From Paraburkholderia rhizosphaerae (lineage in GTDB: Bacteria > Pseudomonadota > Gammaproteobacteria > Burkholderiales > Burkholderiaceae): a DNA stretch of 64,000 nt. The position numbers and the translations under genes are program-made. The number at the start of each line of letters is the position of its first letter. Within the stretch, counting starts at the first letter, position 1. Positions 34,982 through 44,168 of the stretch are shown here, one piece after another. The stretch is taken from positions 150,803-214,802 of the forward strand of contig NZ_SORE01000013.1 in assembly GCF_004366595.1 (NCBI RefSeq), written 5' to 3'. The notes under the pieces are model-generated. The model was not told where the DNA came from and made no database searches. It saw only the letters and a program-made list of their open reading frames with translations.

Positions 34982-35242
34982 TTACAGCGCGCGGGTCTGG
35001 AAATGCTCAATACTCTGGCCGGCTGCCACCGCGCGCCGCAGCCACGTCGGCATATCGCCCGATCCGGTCCATGTATTGCCGTACGCATCCCGATAGCGAA
35101 TCGCGTCCGATGCGCGCATATCGTTTGCTAGCGCCTGTTCGAGCGCGTCGAACGTAATACCGGTCTCGATCATCCGGCGCTGTATCCAGCGGATCAGGCG
35201 TTCGCGCGCCTCACCTTCCAGCGGTTGCACTGCACAGGTCAT
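34982..35242 (-). CDS. Short H-NS-type DNA-binding protein
   Basis: An 86-residue protein whose C-terminal half carries the H-NS DNA-binding pattern: RYRDAYGNTWTGSGDMPTWL followed by RRAVAAGQSIEHF. In H-NS proteins the YRD..G..W.G.G..P.WL core contacts the AT-rich minor groove. The N-terminal ~40 residues (RLIRWIQRRMIETGITFDALEQAL) are far shorter than the coiled-coil oligomerisation domain of full-length H-NS (about 135 residues), so it may act as a monomer or hetero-partner that modifies full-length H-NS. Burkholderia genomes carry many H-NS paralogues. The flanking region is comparatively AT-rich. Confidence 0.8.
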   Translation of the reverse strand: MTCAVQPLEGEARERLIRWIQRRMIETGITFDALEQALANDMRASDAIRYRDAYGNTWTGSGDMPTWLRRAVAAGQSIEHFQTRAL

Positions 35243-36058
35243 GCAGGCTCCTTAATAATTTTGTGCGGTTTGGTCTCGACGCTGTCCGCGACAGGCGCCG
35301 GTGGCCTATTCGCGCAGACCAATTCGGAAAGGTTCAAGCCCAAATGTCGGCCTCGCCTCATCGCAGCGCGGTGCGCACATTGCGTCGTCATTGCGGCGAG
35401 ATTACCGGCAGTCGCGCCCCCTTCCTTTGCCGAACAGCACGTGACGCTTCGAATATGCACGTCCGGCGGTTATGCGCGAAGCCGCTTCGCATCCCGTACG
35501 AACCCGGTAATATCTACGTCCGCTCGACATCAATCGTCTACGTTGCGGTTATCGTGGGGTTATCTTGTGGCGCACGGGCATGCGATGTGCCCGATTCGTG
35601 CGATTTCGACAAATCATGAATGCCGCTAAACGACGGCGATTACCCAATGACTACACTCAACCCGGCGGGGTATCTGCGCGGCGACGCGCAAATCAACAGG
35701 ATGCGCAAGGGGACGCGGCGCATCGCGCAGACGCACGCCTTCATGCGTCGCCTCGCGTACTGTGAAGAGACAGCGCGCATTGCAAAATGGCACGGTGTAG
35801 CGTCCGCACCAGGCTGGCGCGGGCGGACGGTGAGCGGCATGTAGCGCTGTCGCGGGCCGCGCACGTTGAGCGCAAGCGTGTGCCGCCGCGCGCTGGACGC
35901 ATGCACACGCGAGTGGCCATTTAAATGCAATCGCGTTTATTCAGCCATGCGGCGCATAAGCGCTGCCTGGCGGTCCGACAAACCGGCCACCGCGGATTTT
36001 GTCAAAGCCACTGCGGTATGTCGCGCACACTGCCCGACTTCTCGCCGGGCTCACGGCC
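35243..36058. other. Long intergenic region before the histidine kinase, 816 bp
   Basis: I see no recognisable gene here. Several short frames exist, including 35647-35844 on the plus strand (65 codons, RRIAQTHAFMRRLAYCEETAR), which has weak start signals and no family I know. The region is of mixed composition and should hold the promoters of the H-NS-type gene (minus) and the kinase (plus). Confidence 0.45.
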
Positions 36059-38398
36059 ATGCTATATATCGCGCTTTTAACGGAAAGCGTCGCCGATTTT
36101 CGCGGCTACGCGTCCGCCCCGAATACTTCTATCTCCAGTCACACCGCGCCGGTGCTTCAGGCACAGCTGCGGTGCGCTCTTCATGTTGCCGTGAAAGTCC
36201 ACAGACGCGCATTTAAACAGGTGCGCCGCCCCGACGCTCGCGCGCTCCGGATCCTCGCAGCGGCGCTCGGGGCCGCTGTGTTCGCAGCCGATGTGCTGAT
36301 GCCGCGGCATATCGCGCTTGCTGTTCTGTATGTCCTCGTGGTCCTGCTCGTCGCGATGACCGGTTCGAGGCGAACCACGTTGGTCACCGCATCGATCTGC
36401 GTCGCGCTGACGCTGCTCGCGCCCGCCCTTTCGCATCTGAGCTGCCTCAACGGCGACGCCGGTGTGCACAGAGCGTTGAGCGTCATCGCGATCGCGGCCA
36501 CCACGCTGATCGCGCTACGGCATCAAACAAGTACCGCGCGCCTGATCGAGCAGATCCATCTGCTCAACCTGACTCATGATGCGATCGTCGTGTACGACAT
36601 GAAGGACCGCATCGCGTTCTGGAATCACGGCGCCGAGAGCCTGTACGGATGGCCCGCGCATCGCGCGCTCAGGCAGTCGATACACGAACTCACGCAAACG
36701 CGCTTTCCGGCCGCGCCCGAAGAAGTCCGCAAGGTGCTGCTGCAAGTCGGTCGCTGGGACGGCGAGCTCGAACGCACGCGCTACGACGGCAAGGTCATAA
36801 CAATCGCGTGCCGCCTTGCGCTGTTGCGCGACGAACGGGGTGAGCCGCGCGCGGTGCTGTCAACCGATAACGACATCACCTGCCGCAAGGATTTGCAGGC
36901 GCAATTGCAGCGCAAACAGGACGAAATGAGCGCGATGCTCGAAGCGATCCCCGGCATGATCTGGGCGTCGACGCACGACGGCGATGTGGAACCGGTCAAC
37001 CGTCGCTGGGATGCATTCGATATCGCGCCCGGCAACGGTGCGCAAAACGGCCGCAGCCTGTGGCGCACGCTGGTTCATCCGCATGATCTGCCGGGACTGG
37101 AAAACGACTGGCGCGCCGCGGTTGCCGCAGGCTCGGCATTCGAGAGCACCGCGCGTCTGCGCCGCAAGGACGGCCTCTACCGCTGGATGCATATGTGTGC
37201 GGAGCCGCTGCGCGACACAGCGGGGCAAATCGTGCGCTGGTATGGCATCAATACCGACATCGAGGAACGCAAGTGCGCGGACGAAAAGCTCGAACGCAGC
37301 GAAGCGTTTCTCGCCGAGGGGCAACGGCTATCGCGCACCGGCAGTATCGCGATGAAGCTCCCGGATGGTGAAATGCTTTGGTCGCAAGAGGCGTATCGCA
37401 TTTTCGGCTATGCTGCGAACGTCGTTCCAAGCATGGATCTGATTCTCGCGCGCACGCACCCCGAAGACGTCGCGCTGGTGCGCCAGAGCTACCGGCAGGT
37501 ACTCGCGGAAACTCCGTCAATCGATATCGAACACCGGCTGGTGATGCCAGACAGGTCCATCAAACACGTGCATTATGTCGCTCACCTTAGCGCCCGCCAG
37601 TCCGGGCGTTTCGAGTATGTCGGAGCCTTGATGGATGTGACCGAAGCCAAACAGACCGAAGAGGCGCTGACCCGCTCGATGGCCGAGCTCGCGCATGTGA
37701 CGCGCGTCACGATGCTTGGCGAGCTCACCGCGTCGATCGCGCACGAGGTCAGCCAGCCGATCGCCGCGGTCGTCACCTGCGGTCACGCGGCGTTGCGCTG
37801 GCTCGACCGGCCGCAGCCGGATCTGGCCGAGGCGCGCGAGGCGATCGACAAGGCGATCCGCAGCGCGAAGCGCGCGAGCGATATTGTGTGGCGGATCCGC
37901 TCGATGGCGCAAAAGCGCGATCCCACGCATGCGGAGCTTGACCTGAATGCGCTCGTCGATGAATCGATCGAACTCGTCCTGCATGAGTTGCACGATCATC
38001 AGGTCGAGCTCGACATCGACTTTGTGTGGCCGCCGCCACGGATCAACGGCGACCGTGTGCAGTTGCAACAGGTTTTGATCAACCTCATCATGAACGGCGC
38101 GCAGGCGATGGTGTCGGCCACCGGCCGCGCGAAACGGATGTGGGTCGCGACGCGCATGATCGATGCGCAACACGCGCACGTGATCGTCAAGGACTCGGGC
38201 ATCGGCATCAGCGCCGCGCATGCCGAACGGCTGTTCGAGGCCTTTTTTACGACCAAGTCCGAAGGCATGGGTATCGGACTGTCGATCTGCCGTTCTATCG
38301 TCGAAGCGCACGGCGGCCAGATCTGGGCCGAGTCGCCGCCCGAAGGCGGCGCCGTGCTGCAATTCACCTTGCCAGTATGCGATGGGAGACAGCAATGA
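36059..38398 (+). CDS. PAS-domain sensor histidine kinase
   Basis: A membrane-bound sensor kinase of about 779 residues. After a poorly conserved N-terminus come about four hydrophobic helices (roughly residues 60-155), then three PAS-like domains (near LTHDAIVVYDMKDRIAFWNHGAESLYGW, then MLEAIPGMIWASTHDGDVEPVN, then a third around TGSIAMKLPDGEMLWSQEAY), a HisKA domain with phospho-acceptor His562 in IAHEVSQPIAA, and a HATPase domain (NLIMNGAQAM, DSGIGIS, GMGIGLSICRSIVEAHGG). The kinase type (HWE-free, FixL-like) pairs with the FixJ-like regulator that overlaps it by four bases. The start is uncertain: ATG at 36059 is the first ATG, with a TTG at 35999 and GTG at 36191 as alternatives. Confidence 0.9.
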   Translation: MLYIALLTESVADFRGYASAPNTSISSHTAPVLQAQLRCALHVAVKVHRRAFKQVRRPDARALRILAAALGAAVFAADVLMPRHIALAVLYVLVVLLVAMTGSRRTTLVTASICVALTLLAPALSHLSCLNGDAGVHRALSVIAIAATTLIALRHQTSTARLIEQIHLLNLTHDAIVVYDMKDRIAFWNHGAESLYGWPAHRALRQSIHELTQTRFPAAPEEVRKVLLQVGRWDGELERTRYDGKVITIACRLALLRDERGEPRAVLSTDNDITCRKDLQAQLQRKQDEMSAMLEAIPGMIWASTHDGDVEPVNRRWDAFDIAPGNGAQNGRSLWRTLVHPHDLPGLENDWRAAVAAGSAFESTARLRRKDGLYRWMHMCAEPLRDTAGQIVRWYGINTDIEERKCADEKLERSEAFLAEGQRLSRTGSIAMKLPDGEMLWSQEAYRIFGYAANVVPSMDLILARTHPEDVALVRQSYRQVLAETPSIDIEHRLVMPDRSIKHVHYVAHLSARQSGRFEYVGALMDVTEAKQTEEALTRSMAELAHVTRVTMLGELTASIAHEVSQPIAAVVTCGHAALRWLDRPQPDLAEAREAIDKAIRSAKRASDIVWRIRSMAQKRDPTHAELDLNALVDESIELVLHELHDHQVELDIDFVWPPPRINGDRVQLQQVLINLIMNGAQAMVSATGRAKRMWVATRMIDAQHAHVIVKDSGIGISAAHAERLFEAFFTTKSEGMGIGLSICRSIVEAHGGQIWAESPPEGGAVLQFTLPVCDGRQQ

Positions 38399-39093
38399 GC
38401 AGTGAAGCCGCCAACGAACCCGTCAACGTCGCGGACAATGCAATCGTCTACGTCGTCGACGATGACGAGTCGATGCGCGATGCCGTCAGCACGTTACTGC
38501 GGTCGATCGGGCTGAAAGTGCAAACCTTTTCGTGCGCGCAGGATTTTCTCGCCGCCGACCGGCCGGACGCGCCGGCGTGCCTGATTCTCGATGTGCGCCT
38601 GAAAGGGCAAAGCGGACTCGCGGTGCAGGAACAGATCGCCGCGCACCAGATCCGCATGCCGATCGTCTTTATGACCGCGCATGGCGACATTGCAATGTCG
38701 GTGAAAGCGATGAAAGCCGGCGCCCGCGATTTCCTCGCCAAGCCGTTTCGCGACCAGGACATGCTCGACGCGGTCTCCGACGCGCTCGCCGCCGATCAGG
38801 AGCGCCGCGAGGCGGACCTGTCGTTCGCGGGCCTGCGCCGCTGCTACGAGTCGCTGACGCCGCGCGAGCGCGAGGTGATGGCGCTGGTCGCGAGCGGCCT
38901 GCTGAACAAGCAGATCGCCGCGGAGATGAAGTTGAGCGAGATCACGGTAAAGATTTACCGCAGCCAGGCGATGAAGAAAATGGAAGCGCGCTCGCTCGCG
39001 GACTTCGTGCTGAAGGCGGAAGCGCTCGGCGTGAAGGCCGCGCTCGGCACACCGTCGTTCGTCAGCGTCAGGGCACCGACGCCGCGCATGTAG
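38395..39093 (+). CDS. FixJ/NarL-type response regulator
   Basis: A 232-residue response regulator. The receiver domain (about 16-130) has acidic pocket VVDDDESMRD, phospho-acceptor Asp66 in LILDVRLKG, the Thr of MTAHGD, and the Lys of AKPF. The C-terminal LuxR-type helix-turn-helix reads LTPREREVMALVASGLLNKQIAAEM, LSEITVKIYRSQAMKKM. ATGA overlap with the kinase stop and a GGGAGA box upstream show translational coupling. This pair is like FixLJ/TodST-type systems in domain order, but the kinase has no haem-binding signature I can identify. It ends 36 bp from the convergent PTS gene. Confidence 0.93.
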   Translation: MSSEAANEPVNVADNAIVYVVDDDESMRDAVSTLLRSIGLKVQTFSCAQDFLAADRPDAPACLILDVRLKGQSGLAVQEQIAAHQIRMPIVFMTAHGDIAMSVKAMKAGARDFLAKPFRDQDMLDAVSDALAADQERREADLSFAGLRRCYESLTPREREVMALVASGLLNKQIAAEMKLSEITVKIYRSQAMKKMEARSLADFVLKAEALGVKAALGTPSFVSVRAPTPRM

Positions 39094-39129
39094 CGATTCG
39101 CGCAGACACACGCGCTACTGCCTGTCCGC

Positions 39130-41124
39130 TCAACACTCGCTGACGATCTTCTTCGCGCGCAGCACGCAGGCCGGGCTCATGCTCAGTTCGTCGACGCCGA
39201 GACCAATCAGCACCGCAATCATGTCCGGCTGCGAAGCCGCCTCACCGCATACCGCGACCTCGATACCGGCCCGGTGCGCCGCCTCGCAGACCATCCCGAT
39301 CGCGCGCAACACCGCCGGATGGTTGCTGCGATAAAGCGACGCGAGATGCGGGTTCGCGCGGTCCGCGGCCATCACGTATTGCGTGAGGTCGTTGGTGCCG
39401 ATCGAGAAGAAGTCGACCTCCGGCGCGAGCAGGTCGGCGGTCAGCGCGGCTGCGGGCGTTTCGATCATGATGCCGAGCTTCGGCTCGCCGAACGCGACGC
39501 CTTCGTTCTTCAGTTCCCGCGCGCATTCGGCGATCAGCGCCTTCACGCGGCGAACTTCATCAAGGTCGGCGATCATCGGCAGCATCGCATGCACGTTGCC
39601 GACCGTCGCCGCGCGCAACAGTGCGCGCAATTGCGGCTTGAACACGTCCGGCCGGTCGATGCACATGCGCACGCCGCGCCAGCCGAGAAACGGATTGTCC
39701 TCGTGCGGGAACGCGATGCCGGGCACCGGCTTGTCGCCGCCGACGTCGAGCGTGCGGATCACCACCGGATGCGGCGCGAACGCCTGCGCGACGCGGCGAT
39801 AGACGTCGGCCTGCTCGTGCTCGCCGGGTAATGAGCGGCGATTCATGAACAACAGTTCGGTGCGAAAGAGCCCCACCCCCATCGCGCCAACCGCGCGCGC
39901 GGCGTCGATTTCAGTGGGCGAGCCAAGATTCGCCGCGATGCGGATGCGCCGGCCGGCGCGCGTGACCGGCTCGACATCGCGGTAGACGTCGAGCGCCGCG
40001 CGCTGCGCGCGCGCTGCGCCGATACGCGGGGCGAATTGTGCCTGCAGTGCGGCCGGCGGTTCGAGCCACACATGACCAGCCGTGCCATCCACTGCCACTT
40101 GCCGCACGCCGCGCAGGCGGTCGTCCGCAACCTGTAGACCGAACACGGCCGGAATGCCGTGCGAGCGCGCGATGATCGCCAGATGCGAAGTCGCGCTGCC
40201 GCGCGTGCAGACGAGCGCCGCAATATGCGCGACGTTCGCGCGCGCGAGATCGGGTGCTGTCAGGTCCGACGCGAGCACGATGCACGGCTTCGTCAGACCG
40301 GCGAGGCTCATCTGCTGTTGCCCGGTCAGACGCAGCACGATCTGGCGCGTCATGCCATGAATGTCGTCGGCGCGGCTGCGCAGATACTCGTCGTCGATCT
40401 TCTCGAACGACGCGGCCAGCGATGCACCGACTTCGAGCGTCGCCGCCACCGCGTCGCGACCGCTTTGCACCCGCGCCCTGATCTCGCCCGCGAACTCGTC
40501 GCTCTGTGCGACGCTCGCGAGCGCGTCGGCAATGTCGTCGGTATCGCCGAGCGCGTCGAACTGTTTAGCCAGCGCAGCCAGCGCGTCGTCGAATGCACGC
40601 TTGAAGCGCGCCTGCTCGGCGTCGATTTCGTGAGGCTCGATCCATTGGCGCGCTGCCCGCAACGGCTCGGGCAGATACACGTACGCATCGCCAAATGCGA
40701 GGCCATCGCTTGCCGGCACGCCGGTTAGCGGCGGCGGGCTGTCCTGCGTGTCGGCGGCCGCGAGCGGCACCGGCGGCGCGGCGGCGTCGGCCTGGCACGC
40801 GGTGGCATCTGCCGTTTGCGCGGCCGTCGCGGACTGCACACCCGCCTCCGGCGAAGACAGAAACCGCGCCATCCGTTCGACTGCATCGCTTTCGTCGGCG
40901 CCATCCGCACGCAGCACGATCTGATCGTGCTCGCGAATACCGAGCAGCATCAGCTTCACCGCGCTCTTCGCATCGGCGCTGGTCGAACCGTGCAGCACCT
41001 GCAGCGAGCACGAGAATTCTTTCGCGAGCTTCGCGAACTGCGTCGCGGGCCGCGCATGCAACCCTTCGCTTACCCTCACCACCACCGCCGTTTCGAGCAT
41101 CGACTTCACCTTCGCGTCTGACAT
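39130..41124 (-). CDS. PTS HPr-Enzyme I fusion protein
   Basis: A 664-residue phosphotransferase that takes phosphate from PEP (EI) and passes it to its own HPr. Residues ~9-92 are HPr with active-site His23 in GLHARPATQF. An Ala/Pro-rich linker (about 93-132) follows, then Enzyme I: phospho-His314 in GSATSHLAIIAR, the Arg/Glu-rich PEP-binding barrel (GVGLFRTELLFMNR, GWRGVRMCIDRPD), DFFSIGTNDLTQYVMA and the catalytic Cys in EVAVCGEA. There is no fused EIIA. The start with GAGG seven bases upstream is good; MLETAVVV (residue 9) is an alternative. It lies last in the glucitol-type PTS operon and should energise it. Confidence 0.95.
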   Translation of the reverse strand: MSDAKVKSMLETAVVVRVSEGLHARPATQFAKLAKEFSCSLQVLHGSTSADAKSAVKLMLLGIREHDQIVLRADGADESDAVERMARFLSSPEAGVQSATAAQTADATACQADAAAPPVPLAAADTQDSPPPLTGVPASDGLAFGDAYVYLPEPLRAARQWIEPHEIDAEQARFKRAFDDALAALAKQFDALGDTDDIADALASVAQSDEFAGEIRARVQSGRDAVAATLEVGASLAASFEKIDDEYLRSRADDIHGMTRQIVLRLTGQQQMSLAGLTKPCIVLASDLTAPDLARANVAHIAALVCTRGSATSHLAIIARSHGIPAVFGLQVADDRLRGVRQVAVDGTAGHVWLEPPAALQAQFAPRIGAARAQRAALDVYRDVEPVTRAGRRIRIAANLGSPTEIDAARAVGAMGVGLFRTELLFMNRRSLPGEHEQADVYRRVAQAFAPHPVVIRTLDVGGDKPVPGIAFPHEDNPFLGWRGVRMCIDRPDVFKPQLRALLRAATVGNVHAMLPMIADLDEVRRVKALIAECARELKNEGVAFGEPKLGIMIETPAAALTADLLAPEVDFFSIGTNDLTQYVMAADRANPHLASLYRSNHPAVLRAIGMVCEAAHRAGIEVAVCGEAASQPDMIAVLIGLGVDELSMSPACVLRAKKIVSEC

Positions 41125-41219
41125 GCCGTGACCTCACGGCACGGCCGATGGATGCGGCACCCTTGACGAACCATTTTTAACCAACCGCCATTAGCCTGCC
41201 CCCCTTCAACGAAACGGAA

Positions 41220-41597
41220 TCAGCGGTCCGCGATCTCGATCACGGTGCCGCTGCGCATGCACGCGAGCAACTGGCCCGTGTCGACCGGCTGTGCACAGAT
41301 TTCACCGGGACGCTGCGCCTCGTTCGCACCGTTGAAATTGATCACGACGTGACCCAGTTCGCTGACCTTGTTCCACGCGGTCGGCCCGACCGCGGTCACG
41401 AACGCGCTGATTTCGCCGATACGCAATCGCGAGCCCGCTAGCGGCGCCTGCTGCCGCGCCTCTTCGACGCGATGCAACACCGAGACTTCCGCGAGCTCGG
41501 GCGGCGCGCCGTCCGCGTACAGAATCAGGACCCCGCCTTCGAGCAGCTCCGCTACTTCAGGACCGACTTCCGAAATCACCGTTTTGTAGTAGTGCAT
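41220..41597 (-). CDS. srlB: PTS glucitol/sorbitol-type EIIA (SrlB-like)
   Basis: A 125-residue EIIA of the glucitol family that relays phosphate from HPr to EIIB. Landmarks: YYKTVISEVGPEVAELLEGGVLILYADGAPPELAEVSVLH, with the conserved late GHVVINFNGA and the C-terminal GTVIEI segment. His41-region (VLHRV) holds the likely phospho-His. I start at the ATG at 41597; an upstream in-frame GTG is unlikely because GGAACGG fits the internal ATG. It sits between the IIBC gene and the HPr-EI fusion. Confidence 0.92.
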   Translation of the reverse strand: MHYYKTVISEVGPEVAELLEGGVLILYADGAPPELAEVSVLHRVEEARQQAPLAGSRLRIGEISAFVTAVGPTAWNKVSELGHVVINFNGANEAQRPGEICAQPVDTGQLLACMRSGTVIEIADR

Positions 41598-41683
41598 AGT
41601 CCGTTCCACAGAGAATCACCGTGCGAGCGAGATCGCCGCCGCGGCGGCCACGGCGTTGCACCCGCGGCCCACGCCGGCGGCCA

Positions 41684-42742
41684 TTACAACGCGAAACTCG
41701 CGAACCACGCGATCAGCACCGATACCGGCCCCATGATCTGCCGGCTGATCAGCACCGACGGCACGCCGACACGGATCGTGTCCGGCTTCGCTTCACCGAG
41801 CGCCATCCCGACCGGCACGAAATCGCAGCCGACCTGCGTGTCATACGCGAACAGCGCCGGCAGCGCCATGTGCGGCGGAATCGTGCCATTGCCGATCGCC
41901 GGGCCGATGATCGCCGCGCCGATCACCTGCGCGATCACCGCGCCCGGACCGAGGATTGGCGACAGGAACGGCAGACCGCAGATCGCCGACAGCACGACGA
42001 GGCCGATGATGTTGCCGGCGAGCGGTTCGAGCAAATGCGCGAGACCTGTGCCGATACCGGTCGCGTTGATGATGCCGATCAGCATCGTCACGAACGCCAT
42101 GAACGGCAGCACGTTGCGAATCACCGTATCGATCGCTTTGCGCCCGCTATTGAACAGCACGTTGACGACGCCGCCCATCGCGCGGCCGATCGACGTGATC
42201 AGCCCGACGATGCCGCGGCTTTCGCGGCCGCCGGGTTCGTGTGCGTCGTCCGGTGTGCCGGTCGTGCTGATCACCGCCGAGCCCGCGCCGCCCGCCCCCG
42301 GCATGACGAGCGCGTCGCCCGGGCTCACCGGCTGACCTGTCGGGCCGGAATCGGCCGCATCGTCTTCGACCACCGACAGGTTTTCCGACAGCACGCCGGA
42401 CACATACACGTCTTCGGTGATGAACTGCGCGAGCGGCCCGGACTGGCCGACCGGTGTCAGGTTGATGGTCGGAATCTTCTTGCGCGGGTAGACACCACAG
42501 CGCGCGGTGCCACCGCAATCGATCACCACCGCGGCCATTTCCGCTTCGAGCGGCGGGCTGCGAAATCCGTCCACCACCGTCGCGCCGGTCAATTCGGCGA
42601 GGCGCGTCGCGAGTTCAGGAATCTTGCCGCCGGTCACCGCGACGATCTTGTTGCGCTCCGGCGTCGGTTGAATATAAAGCGGGCCGCCCCAGCCGTTCGG
42701 CCCATGCACGACCTTGACGGTCCGATAAGCTCTCGTATCCAT
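41684..42742 (-). CDS. srlE: PTS glucitol/sorbitol-type EIIBC (SrlE-like)
   Basis: A 352-residue protein with an N-terminal EIIB domain and a C-terminal membrane domain. By memory it parallels E. coli SrlE: NGWGGPLYIQPTP, KIVAVTGGKIPEL, the phospho-cysteine region VIDCGGTARCGVYPRKKIPTINL, SGPLAQFITEDVYVSGV, and then membrane helices ending FVPVGMALGEAKPDTIRVGVPSVLISR. GGGGAG precedes the ATG. Together with EIIC (SrlA) and EIIA (SrlB) it makes a complete permease. Confidence 0.94.
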   Translation of the reverse strand: MDTRAYRTVKVVHGPNGWGGPLYIQPTPERNKIVAVTGGKIPELATRLAELTGATVVDGFRSPPLEAEMAAVVIDCGGTARCGVYPRKKIPTINLTPVGQSGPLAQFITEDVYVSGVLSENLSVVEDDAADSGPTGQPVSPGDALVMPGAGGAGSAVISTTGTPDDAHEPGGRESRGIVGLITSIGRAMGGVVNVLFNSGRKAIDTVIRNVLPFMAFVTMLIGIINATGIGTGLAHLLEPLAGNIIGLVVLSAICGLPFLSPILGPGAVIAQVIGAAIIGPAIGNGTIPPHMALPALFAYDTQVGCDFVPVGMALGEAKPDTIRVGVPSVLISRQIMGPVSVLIAWFASFAL

Positions 42743-42778
42743 CGTCTGTCTCCCCTTCTGTCGATCGGCGTCGAACGG

Positions 42779-43333
42779 TCACAGCCTGATGTTTTCGCGG
42801 CGCGCGATCACCCGCGTGATCGCTTCGGTGAGCATGCCCTTCAGCAGATTCACAAAGAGGCCGACGATCAGATAGAACAGCGCGAGCTTCGGAATCGAAA
42901 ATGGCAGCGGCTGGGTTTCCGCGAGCTTCGTCAGCCCCGCGGCCACGCCGAGCCAAACGAACAGTTCACCCGGATTGGCGTGCGGAAAGAGCCCGGTAAT
43001 CGGATGGCACAACGAAACCGCCGAATCGTAGAACGCGGGCTTGTGACGCTCTTCGAGAAACACGCCGAACGTATACGCCATCGGGTTCGTCAGGAAGAAC
43101 ATCGCGAGCAGCGGCAGCAGCGTATAGCGGGTGATCACGTTCTTCGAGAAGAAACGCGCGAGCCCTTGCACGCGATGCTCGCCGATCAGTGCGATCAACG
43201 TATAGACGGCTGTCAGCAGCACGATCAGCGTCGGCAGGATGCCGGTGACGAAACCGATAAACACCTTCCCGCCCGCATTGAATACGCCGATAAACGCTTC
43301 GGCGAAGTGCGTAAGCCAGTCGAGGATGAACAC
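42779..43333 (-). CDS. srlA: PTS glucitol/sorbitol-type EIIC (SrlA-like)
   Basis: A 184-residue inner-membrane subunit with about four helices. Segments FAEAFIGVFNAGGKVFIGFVTGILPTL, NVITRYTLLPLLAMFFLTNPMAYTFG and HPITGLFPHANPGELFVWLG match glucitol-family IIC. The start is a GTG at 43333 with GGGAG seven bases upstream. Next gene (IIBC) follows by 36 bp. Confidence 0.94.
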   Translation of the reverse strand: MFILDWLTHFAEAFIGVFNAGGKVFIGFVTGILPTLIVLLTAVYTLIALIGEHRVQGLARFFSKNVITRYTLLPLLAMFFLTNPMAYTFGVFLEERHKPAFYDSAVSLCHPITGLFPHANPGELFVWLGVAAGLTKLAETQPLPFSIPKLALFYLIVGLFVNLLKGMLTEAITRVIARRENIRL

Positions 43334-43509
43334 GGCGACTCTCCCAATAGGTCCAACGTAAGCGCAGAAAGCTCCGTCGAAACGGCTAAGCGGCTAATCG
43401 GCTACGGACGGAACCGGATGGTCAGGCTGTCGACTATCGAATCGGTGAATCTGAATCAGTGCATCGTTGAAAGACCGGACTGCCGCGCGAGGCAACGCCC
43501 GTTATCGGA

Positions 43510-43974
43510 TCATGCGGCCAAGCTGTTGAGCCGCGCGGCACGGTTATCGGCATCGGCGGCATCGGCGGCATCGCCATTGCCGGTTTGCTGCTGTGCGGTG
43601 CGCTGCGCGCGTTCGAGCGCATCCGCCGCGGCGACCACGATGCTGCGGCGCAGGCCCGCACCCGTGAGCCGGATATTGAATTCTTCGATCGAAAGTCCGG
43701 AAAATCCGTCGTGCTGACGAAACCGGCTAAAGACGGTCAGACCGGACATGCTGAGAAATTCGCGGACGACAAGCGCGTCGTCGAGCACGACCATCGCAAT
43801 CGCACCGCGCCCGAACCGGACCTTGCATGCGCCGACGCCGAGAAAGCCGCTGTGCCAGCGGCGTGCAGTGCGCCGCAACGCGTCGCCGTAGCGGCGCATC
43901 TGAAACCATGACGCAACCACTTGCATCGCCCAGAACACGGCTAACGCGAGCAACGCTCCACGCACATAGTCCAT
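43510..43974 (-). CDS. GutM-like glucitol operon protein
   Basis: A 154-residue GutM/SrlM-family protein, an accessory activator of glucitol operons in E. coli. It has one N-terminal membrane helix (GALLALAVFWAMQVVASWF) and the core RYGDALRRTARRWHSGFLGVGACKVRFGRGAIAMVVLD. AGGAGA lies five bases before the ATG at 43974. It starts the PTS half of the cluster, 195 bp after the E2 stop. A strong inverted repeat lies in that gap. The C-terminus (AQQQTGNGDAADAADADNRAA) is a low-complexity extension. Confidence 0.88.
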   Translation of the reverse strand: MDYVRGALLALAVFWAMQVVASWFQMRRYGDALRRTARRWHSGFLGVGACKVRFGRGAIAMVVLDDALVVREFLSMSGLTVFSRFRQHDGFSGLSIEEFNIRLTGAGLRRSIVVAAADALERAQRTAQQQTGNGDAADAADADNRAARLNSLAA

Positions 43975-44026
43975 CGTCGTCTCCTTGCGTTCGCGCGCGA
44001 CGCGGACGCACATGAACATCATGCTT

Positions 44027-44065
44027 CCCCAATAATACAATTGTTCATTTTGGACAGCATTGGGG
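44027..44065 (-). promoter_or_regulatory. Inverted-repeat candidate operator upstream of gutM
   Basis: In the 194 bp gap before gutM, seven-base arms CCCCAAT (44027-44033) and ATTGGGG (44059-44065) flank a perfect eight-base palindrome ACAATTGT (44037-44044). TATTAT on the minus strand (44032-44037) could be a -10 box, but no good -35 lies at the right distance. It probably gives the PTS genes their own promoter and is a candidate site for the SorC regulator. Confidence 0.5.
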
Positions 44066-44168
44066 AAAACGCCAGTCAGTCTGTCAGACGTTTCCGACTG
44101 GTTGCATTGTCACCCTAATCGCGCGCCGCGTGCACCCCTTGGTTTCCCGGTTATGTTTGTCAGTCACG

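Noticed and set aside
35647..35844. 65-codon plus-strand ORF
   Set aside because: Weak start context, no recognisable family and no neighbour support; kept only as a note in the intergenic entry.
36059..38398. Haem-sensing FixL-like role for the kinase
   Set aside because: PAS domains lack a haem-binding motif I can identify; the FixJ-like partner alone does not establish oxygen sensing.
41621..43717. 698-codon plus-strand frame across the PTS genes
   Set aside because: Covers srlE, srlA and part of gutM, all of which have strong family matches on the minus strand.
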